Source: an uncultured Vampirovibrio sp. (GTDB lineage Bacteria; Cyanobacteriota; Vampirovibrionia; Gastranaerophilales; Gastranaerophilaceae). Taken from it: DNA of 64,000 nt. The position numbers were made by a program, and so were the translations under genes. This document shows, piece by piece, positions 39,532 through 47,057 of the stretch (the stretch's first letter is position 1; the number at the start of each line of letters is the position of its first letter). The notes under the pieces were generated by a model. The model had not been told where the DNA came from, ran no database searches, and worked only from the letters and a program-made list of their open reading frames with translations. The stretch spans positions 13,283 to 77,282 of the forward strand of contig CAJTXZ010000012.1 in the NCBI GenBank assembly GCA_910583725.1, in the 5' to 3' direction.

Positions 39532-39660
39532 GTATGCTCTATGGTGTAAGGTTAGGCATAGACTCTCTGTGGATTTGTACTGTATGTTTTGTATGGACTT
39601 ATTTAGCTTCTCGTCATAGCCTTATAGGCGTGCTGCCGTATTGGTTAGTCTATAAGGCTG

Positions 39661-39858
39661 TCTGTGCAGTGCAGCCCATACTATAATGGCTGTGCGGGCG
39701 CTGCAGCGAGCAACTGCTACCCGGAAGATGTATGGTCGGGCATGAGTGTTGGGGGCAGTGTTTATTATGACTATGCGCTTCTTTCTGGTGTTTTTAGGTC
39801 TGACCCTTGCGGTAGCTCGCTTGGCTGTTCTTATTTGTATGCCTTTTCGGTGCGCTCC
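39661..39858 (+). repeat. Cassette 35
   Basis: Begins at SVQCSPYYNGC. AGAAASNCYPEDVWSG, extra cysteines (PCGSSLGC), YAFSVRS. The spacer after it resembles that after cassette 42. Confidence 0.85.
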
Positions 39859-39999
39859 TTCCTTCTTGCCCTATTTGTATATATTTTGCGGACACGGTGG
39901 CAGAGCCACCTTGGTACCCTCAGTTACCGTACGCTGTGTCGGGTGGATATGTTACGCTTATTGTCTTAAGCAGTTTTGGTCCGTCTTTATATTCTTATA

Positions 40000-40203
40000 C
40001 TGCAGCATTTTGCAGGCTCTGTGCGGTGCTCAAGAGGGGATGGAGGCTGTGCGGGCGCAGCAGCGAGCCACTGCTACCCTAATCATTTCTGGGATAGCTA
40101 CTTTGATGGCTCGTATTACTATTATACTGACCTGTCAGGCGGGAAGGTTGCTGACCCGCTGCACAGGTATAATCCTCCTACCTATGCCTTTTCGGTGCGC
40201 TGT
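40000..40203 (+). repeat. Cassette 36
   Basis: Decayed 5' edge (LQHFAGSVRC). GGCAGAAASHCYPNHFWDS, TYAFSVRC. The GAAAS block is shared with cassette 35. Confidence 0.85.
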
Positions 40204-40247
40204 GGTTGGGTTTGCGCATTGGTTTGTTGTACTTTCCATACGTCGTC

Positions 40248-40439
40248 TGTACTGCAGGCTCTGTGCGGTGTGACTGGGGTCCTGGCGGTTGTGCGGGCGC
40301 TGACACTGGTGCTTGCTACCCTTATCCTGTTTGGTCAGGAAGTCCCTTGGATGATGAGAGTTATTATAATGTGGAGCTTGTGAGGGGGAGTTTTGGCAGC
40401 CTGCTTCGCCCTCCTACCTATGCCTTTTCGGTGCGTTGC
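40248..40439 (+). repeat. Cassette 37
   Basis: CTAGSVRCDWGPGGC, AGADTGACYPYPVWSGS, TYAFSVRC. The proximal half is nearly identical to the deleted cassette 1. Confidence 0.85.
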
Positions 40440-40684
40440 TTATTCCTCGCGCTTTCGTATGGACTAAGCTCACATAGTGTCGAAGTCGGCAGGGGTTTTT
40501 GTTCCAGTACACTTAGCCCTCTGCTTGTCGTTTATAGCCGGGGTTTCAGGGTGTTTCACGCCGGTCTTCTCTACTATATGCGGGTTTTCAAATATGGTAT
40601 AGGTTATATGCCCTTTAGGAATAAGCTTTCACGCTGTGTCTTTGGGTTTGCACAGGTATTTTGTTAAATTTTTTGTCAATGCAG

Positions 40685-40870
40685 CCGGCCGGCAGACGCT
40701 TAATGGAAGGCTGTTCGGGCGCTAACGATGGCAACTGCTACCCGTATGTTATGTGGTCCTCTACGCCTAATACACAGGCAGACTATTATCGCGGGCACTA
40801 CTTGGATGGTGGACATTTTTACGATAGTCCGGGAGGCCCTCACAGGCGTATGTCTTATTCGGTGCGCTGT
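40685..40870 (+). repeat. Cassette 38 (degenerate start)
   Basis: The AGSVRC block is damaged (AGRRLMEGC). Then SGANDGNCYPYVMWSS, SYSVRC. Confidence 0.75.
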
Positions 40871-40971
40871 GTCCAGGCTTTGATGTTATGCCGTATATTA
40901 CATTTAGCTGCATACATAGTGCTTGTTATACTCTGTTTGCTCCATGTCTTTGGATAATTTACAGTTGCTTG

Positions 40972-41208
40972 CTGTGCGACTTTAATGTTGCAGACTCTGT
41001 ACAGTGCTACGTGCGCGGCGGCGGCTGTGCGGGCGCATCTTATGGTACACTTTGGCCTAATAACTGCTACCCGAGCCATTTTTGGTCTGCCAGTCCGCAG
41101 TCGGATGGGGTGTATTGGTCACCAGTGCTGCTTGGCGGCCCTGTTAATTTTGTTGATGCGTGTGCAGTAGGCTATTGTCCCGTTTCTCTTGCCTTTTCGG
41201 TGCGCTGC
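40972..41208 (+). repeat. Cassette 39
   Basis: LCDFNVADSVQC, GGCAGASYG, CYPSHFWSA, extra pair DACAVGYC, LAFSVRC. Confidence 0.85.
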
Positions 41209-41397
41209 TTTGCTTGATGCTGCTGGTTTATAGCCCGTTGTACGGCACAGTGCCCTGTTTAGCAGTAGTTTTCAGGTTGTCGTACTCTGTTATTTATTTG
41301 TATCAGAGGTTTTCACGCTGTGTCCAGACTTTGGGCTATTATGTGTATGTTTGCATACTTTGTCGTTCCTTATAGAGCATATCTCTACTGCCGCATG

Positions 41398-41634
41398 CTG
41401 TGCGATCACGCTTCGGCAGGTTCTGTGCAGTGTCAGGATTCGCCGGGCCGTTGTATCGGCGCTGCTCCGGGTTTTTCCTGGGATGATGACTGCTTTACTA
41501 ACCATATATGGTCAGCAAGCCCGAGAGGTGATGGCTACTATCAAGGATTTCATTTGTGTGCAGCCTCTCTTAATCCCTGGGTATGCACTGATTCAGGACG
41601 TTGTCCTATAGTACAAGCCTTTTCGGTGCGCCTC
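41398..41634 (+). repeat. Cassette 40
   Basis: LCDHASAGSVQC, RCIGAAPGFSWDDDC, HIWSAS, extra pair VCTDSGRC, QAFSVRL. Confidence 0.85.
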
Positions 41635-41753
41635 TTACCGCTCTCTTTAGGGACCTTAAGCACACTGTGTGCCGGATATGAAGTCTGGAGAAAAGTTGTT
41701 ATTTAGAGACTTACAGACTGTTTAGAATTGCTTATATACGACTCAAACAATGC

Positions 41754-42008
41754 ATGACTCCTTTTGGAAAGCGTACCGCAGCCAAGGGCGATAGCAGACT
41801 TGCGATGAGCAAGGACGCGCGCCCGTTTATGGCGAGGAACAAGCAGCGTACCGCAGCCAAGGGCGATAGCAGACTTGCGATGAGCAAGGACGCGCGCCCG
41901 TTTATGGCGAGGAACAAGCAGCGTACCGCAGCCAAGGGCGATAGCAGACTTGCGATGAGCAAGGACGCGCTCGCCAAAACTACATATAGTGCAAGGAGCA
42001 AGCAGTGA
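41754..42008 (+). CDS. Possible small basic repeat protein over the 75-bp repeats
   Basis: An 84-codon open frame (ATG at 41754) reads through the tandem repeat and gives a Lys/Arg-rich protein made of a 25-residue unit (RTAAKGDSRLAMSKDARPF and so on), repeated because 75 bp is a multiple of three. The reverse strand is open too, as expected for any in-phase repeat without stops. There is no convincing ribosome binding site. It may simply be repeat DNA. Confidence 0.25.
   Translation: MTPFGKRTAAKGDSRLAMSKDARPFMARNKQRTAAKGDSRLAMSKDARPFMARNKQRTAAKGDSRLAMSKDALAKTTYSARSKQ
41771..41970. repeat. 75-bp tandem repeat, 2.7 copies
   Basis: The unit starts GCGTACCGCAGCC at 41771, 41846 and 41921. The first two copies are identical over 75 bp, and the third diverges after GGACGCGC at about 41970. 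It sits in the spacer between cassettes 40 and 41 and, unlike the cassettes, is rich in A, G and C. Exact identity implies recent expansion. Confidence 0.95.
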
Positions 42009-42048
42009 CTAAATGTCAAGTTTTATAGTGAAGCAGGTGAATCGACAG

Positions 42049-42267
42049 CTGTGCGACTGGAACACAGCAGGCTCTGTGCAGTGTATGACTAATTGGGGCG
42101 CCTGTGCGGGCGCTGCAGATGGTTTGTACGGGGATGCCAATAATTGTTATGCTATGTACATTTGGTCCCCTGCCCAAGAGTCAGGTAAGCATTGGAGTGC
42201 CAGGGTTGTTAGCGGCTCGTATGGCTTATTTCTCTATAATGACACCCTTGCCTTTTCGGTGCGTTGT
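42049..42267 (+). repeat. Cassette 41
   Basis: LCDWNTAGSVQC, GACAGAADGLYGDANNCYAM, LAFSVRC. The 36 bp upstream (TCAAGTTTTATAGTG region) is shared with cassette 43 and with 36186. An ATG at 42013 is in frame, so this is one of the few that could be translated. Confidence 0.85.
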
Positions 42268-42359
42268 GTCAAGGTTTTGGGGTAGTATTTTATCTAATGG
42301 CAAGATATAGAGCTGATTATAGTATTTTGGTATGGTATTTATATTACTTATTACGGCAC

Positions 42360-42539
42360 TTTGGCGGCTGTTCCGGCGCTGCTGCTGGCATAGACTGGGG
42401 TAAAGACTACTGCTACCCGTACCCGTTGTGGTCCTCTCGGTTCGCAGGCGATAGCAGTTATTATAACCAAGAGCTTATTAGCGGCAGTTTTAGTACAAGC
42501 TTGATACGTACTAATACCTTTGCCTTTTCGGTGCGCCTC
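42360..42539 (+). repeat. Cassette 42 (5' truncated)
   Basis: Starts at FGGCSGAAAG. CYPYPLWSS, YYNQEL, FAFSVRL. Confidence 0.8.
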
Positions 42540-42893
42540 TTGCTCCTCGCCTATTTGTATGCATTTGGCGTGCCGGTGGCGAAGCCACCTTATAGCACTT
42601 GACTGCTGTCACTGTTTTATTGCTGTTGCCTGTTTGCAGACTGTTGCGCGGCCTATTCTCTCGGTTGGCGGTAGTTTTGACGCCAGCGCACTCTGCGGTA
42701 TTTTTATGTGCGAGGCTTTCACGCTGTGTCCAGGCTTTGTAGCTGGTTTGTAGCTATATAAGCCCCTGTTGAAAAGAAAAGTTGACTAGCGAAAGCAAGC
42801 TAACCACCTTTAAGACAGCTTTGCTGCTGTGCTGTTATATGCAAGCTTTCAAGATGTACGTCAAGTTTTACAGTGGAGTAAGTGAATCGACAG

Positions 42894-43097
42894 CTGTGCG
42901 ACTGGAGTATAGCAGGCTCTGTACAGTGTGATAACGGCTGGAGCTTGTGTTTGGGCTCTGCTGATAATAGGTGCGTGCCGTTTGATTTATGGAGCAGCAC
43001 TTTTCAAGCAGGCTCAGACTATCATAGAGGCCATTTGGCAGGCGGAGTTTATAGTACGTGGTATTACACTGCTTTATTTCCCTTTTCGGTGCGCTGT
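42894..43097 (+). repeat. Cassette 43
   Basis: LCDWSIAGSVQC, LCLGSADNRCVPFDLWSS, FPFSVRC. The upstream flank is shared with cassette 41. Confidence 0.85.
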
Positions 43098-43156
43098 GCA
43101 GTGGCTTTGTGAATGGTTCTAGCGTGCATTATCTTTGTGTAGAGTACCATTCCACG

Positions 43157-43381
43157 CTGTGCGACGAGCATTCTGCGGGCTCTGTGCGGTGCACTACTGC
43201 TGTGGGCTGTACTGGCGCCGGTGTTCCTAACTGGATTAATGCTTGTTATCCTCAGTATATATGGACACATAAGCCTGATGCTACGGGCGGGGTTTACTTT
43301 GCCTTATATAATAGTATATTTGGTGGCCAAGCTTGTGCTGGCGCACTTTGTACAGTTACACCTGCCTTTTCGGTGCGCCCT
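43157..43381 (+). repeat. Cassette 44 (last)
   Basis: LCDEHSAGSVRC, GCTGAGVPNWINACYPQYIW, extra cysteines (ACAGALC), PAFSVRP. After it, the sequence returns to AT-rich within about 100 bp. Confidence 0.85.
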
Positions 43382-43627
43382 CTAACCTTTGTTTGTTGCG
43401 TTCTTGTGTTTTGGTCTTGGCTTACCTTCCCTTTTAGCACCTGTATCGGCTTTGGATTTGAAGACAGTTTTTATAGTTTTATAATATTTGTTTCAAAATT
43501 CAATTGTTGTTTAATGTAAAAAGTCTTTTTGCGAGTTATAAATTTTTTAAATATATTCTAGTAAAGCTTTTATGGCAATTATTTTGTCCTTGTTTAAAAG
43601 CTTCGATAGTCTTAAACGTGATTAATA

Positions 43628-44320
43628 TTATCTTCCATGGATTGGCGGAGGCTGAATATACATAGGGTTTAGGTTGTGCCACAAAAAGCTCTCTCTATCT
43701 GTATGTCCCGTAGTTTCAAATTGTTTTTTTGCAATCTTAATCAACGACCCTGAAAGATTTACATTATCTTCTTCAAAATTAATTAGCGTCAAATCCTTGT
43801 CTGGTGCTTGTTTGGAGAAATACTTATCATCATTTGACTTGTCTTGCAAAGTTTTTAAGTGTGCAATGGCAGAAGTGTCACATATAATGTGGTTTTTAGT
43901 TATATGATTTAAGATTTCATTATAAGGAATAAGTTCAATTTTGTTATTATTCCTGAAATAAAACATTTCTTTTCTGGCGTCAAGAATAATATCCGGATTA
44001 ATGTTTTCATAGGTTTTATACAAAATATCAAGTGAATTAATGCCGACAACATTTTTATTTAGCTCTTTTGCCATAGTCTTTGCAACAGTTACCCCGACGC
44101 GAATTCCTGTAAAGCTTCCAGGACCCTTGTTTACAGCCATTAAATCAATATTTTGAAGCTTTGCATTATTATTTTCTAAAATTTCTTTTATGCCTGAAAT
44201 TAAATAAGCGCTGTGGTAATTTTTTGTATCTGTTTCAAAAATTTTTGAATCAATCTTATCATTAATTAAAAGGCTTATATACGTTTTATTTAGGGTTGTA
44301 TCAAAAGCTAAAATATTCAT
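43628..44320 (-). CDS. tsaB: tRNA threonylcarbamoyladenosine biosynthesis protein TsaB
   Basis: A 230-residue protein with the TsaB hallmarks: MNILAFDTTLNKTYISLL at the N-terminus and NKGPGSFTGIRVGVTVAKTM near residue 65. TsaB is the inactive-paralogue partner of TsaD in making the t6A37 modification on ANN-decoding tRNAs. The start overlaps the tsaE stop by 4 bp, a common pairing. The left side borders the cassette array, marking where the core genome resumes. Confidence 0.92.
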   Translation of the reverse strand: MNILAFDTTLNKTYISLLINDKIDSKIFETDTKNYHSAYLISGIKEILENNNAKLQNIDLMAVNKGPGSFTGIRVGVTVAKTMAKELNKNVVGINSLDILYKTYENINPDIILDARKEMFYFRNNNKIELIPYNEILNHITKNHIICDTSAIAHLKTLQDKSNDDKYFSKQAPDKDLTLINFEEDNVNLSGSLIKIAKKQFETTGHTDRESFLWHNLNPMYIQPPPIHGR

Positions 44321-44826
44321 TTTAATCCCTCTTTATTAAACTCTGCCTTGATTTTTTGTACCAAAACTTCATATTTTTCGCCCACAGGTTCAAATTCATA
44401 ATATCTTGTATCATCATAATTATTTTCTTCATAATAAACTTTGATGTTAAGCCTGTTATAGGGAAGTTCATCTGCACCAAAATCCGCCCATTCAACAAAG
44501 GTTAAAACACCATCTTTAGAATACTCTCTAAGTTCTTCTTTTATGGTTTTAAGACCTTCATTTTCAAGCCTGTATAAGTCAAAATGATAAACAGACATCT
44601 CATTTGAGCGCATTTTTGCGCCTTTATATTCGTTTAATATTACAAAGCTTGGGCTTGTGATTTTTTCTTTTACGCCCAAGTTTTTTAATACAAACCTGAC
44701 AAAAGCTGTTTTTCCAGCACCAATGTCGCCAAATAATGATACAAAAGCCCCTTCTTCTGTAAGGTTTTGCGCAAATATTTGAGCAAGTTTTTGTGTTTCA
44801 TTGGTATTTTTAGTCTTTATTTTCAT
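44317..44826 (-). CDS. tsaE: tRNA threonylcarbamoyladenosine biosynthesis ATPase TsaE
   Basis: The start at 44826 gives 169 residues and the usual N-terminus; an upstream in-frame start at 44892 would add a non-conserved hydrophobic tail. The Walker A GDIGAGKTAFVRFVLKNLG (about residues 34-52) and the SPSFVILNEY, HFDLYRL and EWADFG motifs are typical of TsaE. It drives the TsaB-TsaD-TsaE cycle in t6A synthesis by ATP hydrolysis. Confidence 0.92.
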   Translation of the reverse strand: MKIKTKNTNETQKLAQIFAQNLTEEGAFVSLFGDIGAGKTAFVRFVLKNLGVKEKITSPSFVILNEYKGAKMRSNEMSVYHFDLYRLENEGLKTIKEELREYSKDGVLTFVEWADFGADELPYNRLNIKVYYEENNYDDTRYYEFEPVGEKYEVLVQKIKAEFNKEGLK

Positions 44827-44980
44827 AATTTTATATTTTTTAAAGAAAAGTTTGGGAATTTGTATAAAATTAATTGTAACATAAATATACAAATCAACCT
44901 TTTTCTTAAAGTTTTTATTGTTTTAAGCCGATTATATTAACGAAAGAACATGACTTGGCGATATTTGAAAGGAAAAAATA

Positions 44981-45640
44981 ATGGCGGTAAATTCTCTAAA
45001 TTTGACAAACACACTCAATACAAATAAATTAGCAACAGACAATACAAACAAAAAAACAAACACTTCTGCTAATTTATTTGACAAAGCTTCTTCGGATAAA
45101 ACTGCAAATAAATCAGATAATCCTGCAGCCGCAGCCTCAAATTCTAAAAGTACTGTTTCAGCTGACGGACAAAAAACAAATAATGAATCAAATAAATTAT
45201 CAGAGTTTGAAAATACACAAAAACAAGTTGCTGATTCAGAAAAAAGACTTCTTGAAATACAGCAAAATATGCAGACAAAGGCAGCAGAGCAAGAGATGCT
45301 TTATATGCAAATGAGCGAACAGCAAGGTATTTTAGAAAGACTTGTTGCACAAACTGAGAAAAAATATAACCCTATAGAACATGGTGACAATATGGATGCT
45401 TATGTGCAGTCACAGCTTTCCGAGAACCCCATGTATGCTGCTGCGTCAAAGGTTTTAACAGAGTTAAAGAATAAAAATCAGGATATTGTAGAAGCTCTTG
45501 GTGTTATGAAAATGAATTTTGCAGATGAACAAACAATTTATACTGAAACCAGTCAAAAATTAATGACCCTTTATAATGAAATAAACGCTATGTATGCTGC
45601 CGATGCGGCAAGTTCAGAATCTTATGATATGTTGATGTGA
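44981..45640 (+). CDS. Hypothetical coiled-coil protein, 219 aa
   Basis: Residues 1-75 are low-complexity, rich in Asn, Thr, Ser and Lys (LNLTNTLNTNKLATDNTNKK). Residues about 75-125 form a coiled coil (KQVADSEKRLLEIQQNMQTK), and the rest is helical with a conserved-looking MYAAASKVLTELKNKNQD. AAAGGAAA precedes the ATG, and a strong terminator follows. No family is recognised. The layout resembles a secretion-type or scaffold protein, but this is only a guess. Confidence 0.7.
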   Translation: MAVNSLNLTNTLNTNKLATDNTNKKTNTSANLFDKASSDKTANKSDNPAAAASNSKSTVSADGQKTNNESNKLSEFENTQKQVADSEKRLLEIQQNMQTKAAEQEMLYMQMSEQQGILERLVAQTEKKYNPIEHGDNMDAYVQSQLSENPMYAAASKVLTELKNKNQDIVEALGVMKMNFADEQTIYTETSQKLMTLYNEINAMYAADAASSESYDMLM

Positions 45641-45663
45641 TTTATAAAATAAAATTTTTATTT

Positions 45664-45690
45664 GCGGCACCTCAATTGGTGCCGCTTTTT
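45664..45690 (+). terminator. Rho-independent terminator
   Basis: GCGGCACC and GGTGCCGC, 8 bp perfect with a 6-base loop, followed by TTTTT, directly after the coiled-coil protein gene. Confidence 0.92.
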
Positions 45691-45933
45691 AGTATATTTC
45701 CATATTGAAGAGCTAAGAATAATAAAATTAAGTAACGACAAGTTTTGTTTGCAGCTTGCTTTTTATTGCCTAAAAGATTATTAAAGTACGTAATTTAAGC
45801 TCCTTGTGATTTTTAATTTATTTTATTGTTACGATTTGTAAAAAATTAAGTTGAATCAGCTCTTTTAAATAAAGTTTTTAAAAGGCATGGACGACACATT
45901 AAATATAAGAAAAAGATGACAAAGGAAGTATTT

Positions 45934-46116
45934 ATGGAAAACAAAGAATTTGAATTTGATTATTTTGACCCTGTTTATTCAGAGTTTAATCCATTAAGTG
46001 ATGAAATCAAAAAAGAAATTCAAAAATTAATTGAGCCTAAAAAAGAAGAAGATAAAGGCTTTTGCCCTTTGGTTATAAGAAAACTTATGCCCGTTCAAAT
46101 TATACAACAGGGATAA
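45934..46116 (+). CDS. Small acidic hypothetical protein, 60 aa
   Basis: The ATG at 45934 is preceded by AAAGGAAG at ideal spacing. The protein MENKEFEFDYFDPVYSEFNP and onward is acidic, with a C-terminal segment GFCPLVIRKLMPV. No family is recognised. The good ribosome binding site and isolation by about 240 bp of AT-rich DNA on the left support a real gene. Confidence 0.5.
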   Translation: MENKEFEFDYFDPVYSEFNPLSDEIKKEIQKLIEPKKEEDKGFCPLVIRKLMPVQIIQQG

Positions 46117-46281
46117 TCAGCTTTGAGTATATTTAAGATGCGTTAAAATCTGTGAGATTAACCCGGTTTTATCTTTAACGTGTGCAGTTTTTTCTGACGC
46201 AACAATGGCATTGTTTATTAAATAATGCTGAAAAAACAAGAACAAGCTGTAAAACATTGCTAATTCGGCCCAAATTAGATT

Positions 46282-46905
46282 TTACTTTTGTTCGTGGAAT
46301 TGCCCGCCGGCACAAATAATTTCTATAACCTTTAAAAGAAAGTCTCTTGGCGCATCAACATGTGATAAAAAATGCTCCTGGTTGTCTTTATGGCGTATTG
46401 TCATAATCACACTCTGATTCTTTTCAGCAGGTACATAAAGAGATGCAACCTCATTATCTAAAAGCACTTTCATTTGGCTGTCAGCATCATGCGCATCCTT
46501 CATAAGTACGTTATAATCGCCATTCAGGGCAAAAATTCTTCCGCAAAATAATGGCGGCTGGCTTTCTCTTGGAATTGCCTTTGGAGAAGCATTAAACCTG
46601 TTTGTAAAGCTTATTGTATGCCATAAAATATTGATTGTGGCAATTGTTTTTGTGGAATCAACACTTACATATATATTGTTTGCAGGAACGTTTCTAACAC
46701 TAAATGATTGCTTTAATGATTCTGCAACCTGTTCCATAATATCTGTTATCTTTATAAATGTTTCAGCAGTATTATGGGTGGATTTTTGAAAATCTAAAAA
46801 CTGCTTATACATATATACGGCAACAAGTCCGGTTCTTTCCTGAACTACGGACGATTTTCTTATATGATCTTCAAGATTATTTAAACTTTCAAAGTTATTT
46901 TGCAA
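46282..46905 (-). CDS. Hypothetical protein, 207 aa
   Basis: A soluble protein without signal peptide or membrane span. The first 80 residues are helical (LEDHIRKSSVVQERTGLVAV, VAESLKQSF), followed by beta-type strands (NIYVSVDSTKTIATINILWH) and a C-terminal helix ending in CAGGQFHEQK. It is convergent with the small gene at 45934. No family is recognised. Confidence 0.65.
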   Translation of the reverse strand: MQNNFESLNNLEDHIRKSSVVQERTGLVAVYMYKQFLDFQKSTHNTAETFIKITDIMEQVAESLKQSFSVRNVPANNIYVSVDSTKTIATINILWHTISFTNRFNASPKAIPRESQPPLFCGRIFALNGDYNVLMKDAHDADSQMKVLLDNEVASLYVPAEKNQSVIMTIRHKDNQEHFLSHVDAPRDFLLKVIEIICAGGQFHEQK

Positions 46906-47057
46906 TTTTTATGAAATCCAAATTTTTGTCATGAGTATAATAACTTAAATATGGGGTTATTTAACACCATCATAATATTTTTTTTACAATTTAGAATACT
47001 TGATTTATATTAATTTTCTCTAAAAATTGTATAATTAAGTAAAACAGGTAATTTTTT

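Larger units (their letters stand above)
27557..43381 (+). repeat. Array of 44 silent lectin-like C-terminal cassettes
   Basis: Forty-four direct, non-identical cassettes occupy about 15.8 kb. The core reads LCD-x(3-5)-AGSV(R/Q)C-x(4-8)-GCAGA-x(3-12)-C(Y/W)P-x3-WSG-x(20-35)-YAFSVRC. At DNA level the 5' edge is CTGTGCGAC, followed by GCAGGCTCTGTGCGGTG, and the 3' edge is GCCTTTTCGGTGCGCTGT. Most lack their own start codon and ribosome binding site. The C-terminal WS...Y...AFSVRC pattern resembles the end of FISUMP/DUF1566-type C-type-lectin-like domains. Spacers longer than 300 bp (27656-27970, 28524-28988, 34074-34377, 35808-36249, 37545-37853, 38073-38378, 41635-42048, 42540-42893) hold no gene with a family match; some are duplicated copies of each other. 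The likely role is donor sequence for gene conversion of an expressed surface protein elsewhere. Confidence 0.85.

Noticed and set aside
27467..43270. Minus-strand open frames opposite the cassettes
   Set aside because: They are by-products of the strand's low stop-codon density and show no family resemblance or ribosome binding sites.
27557..43381. Diversity-generating retroelement variable repeats
   Set aside because: The lectin-like end is suggestive, but no reverse transcriptase, template repeat or accessory gene is in the window, and cassettes differ by insertions, deletions and block swaps rather than by changes confined to adenine positions.
27557..43381. CRISPR array
   Set aside because: Repeat units are 180-250 bp, not identical, protein-coding in one frame, with irregular spacers and no cas genes.
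27557..43381. Integron gene-cassette array
   Set aside because: Cassettes lack attC-like imperfect palindromes at their junctions and no integron integrase is present; the Xer-type recombinase at 47058 has no visible sites here.
27557..43381. Forty separate small secreted cysteine-rich proteins
   Set aside because: Apparent starts are mostly GTG codons inside the conserved SVQC/SVRC block, without ribosome binding sites or signal peptides, and several cassettes (for example 34) have no start at all.
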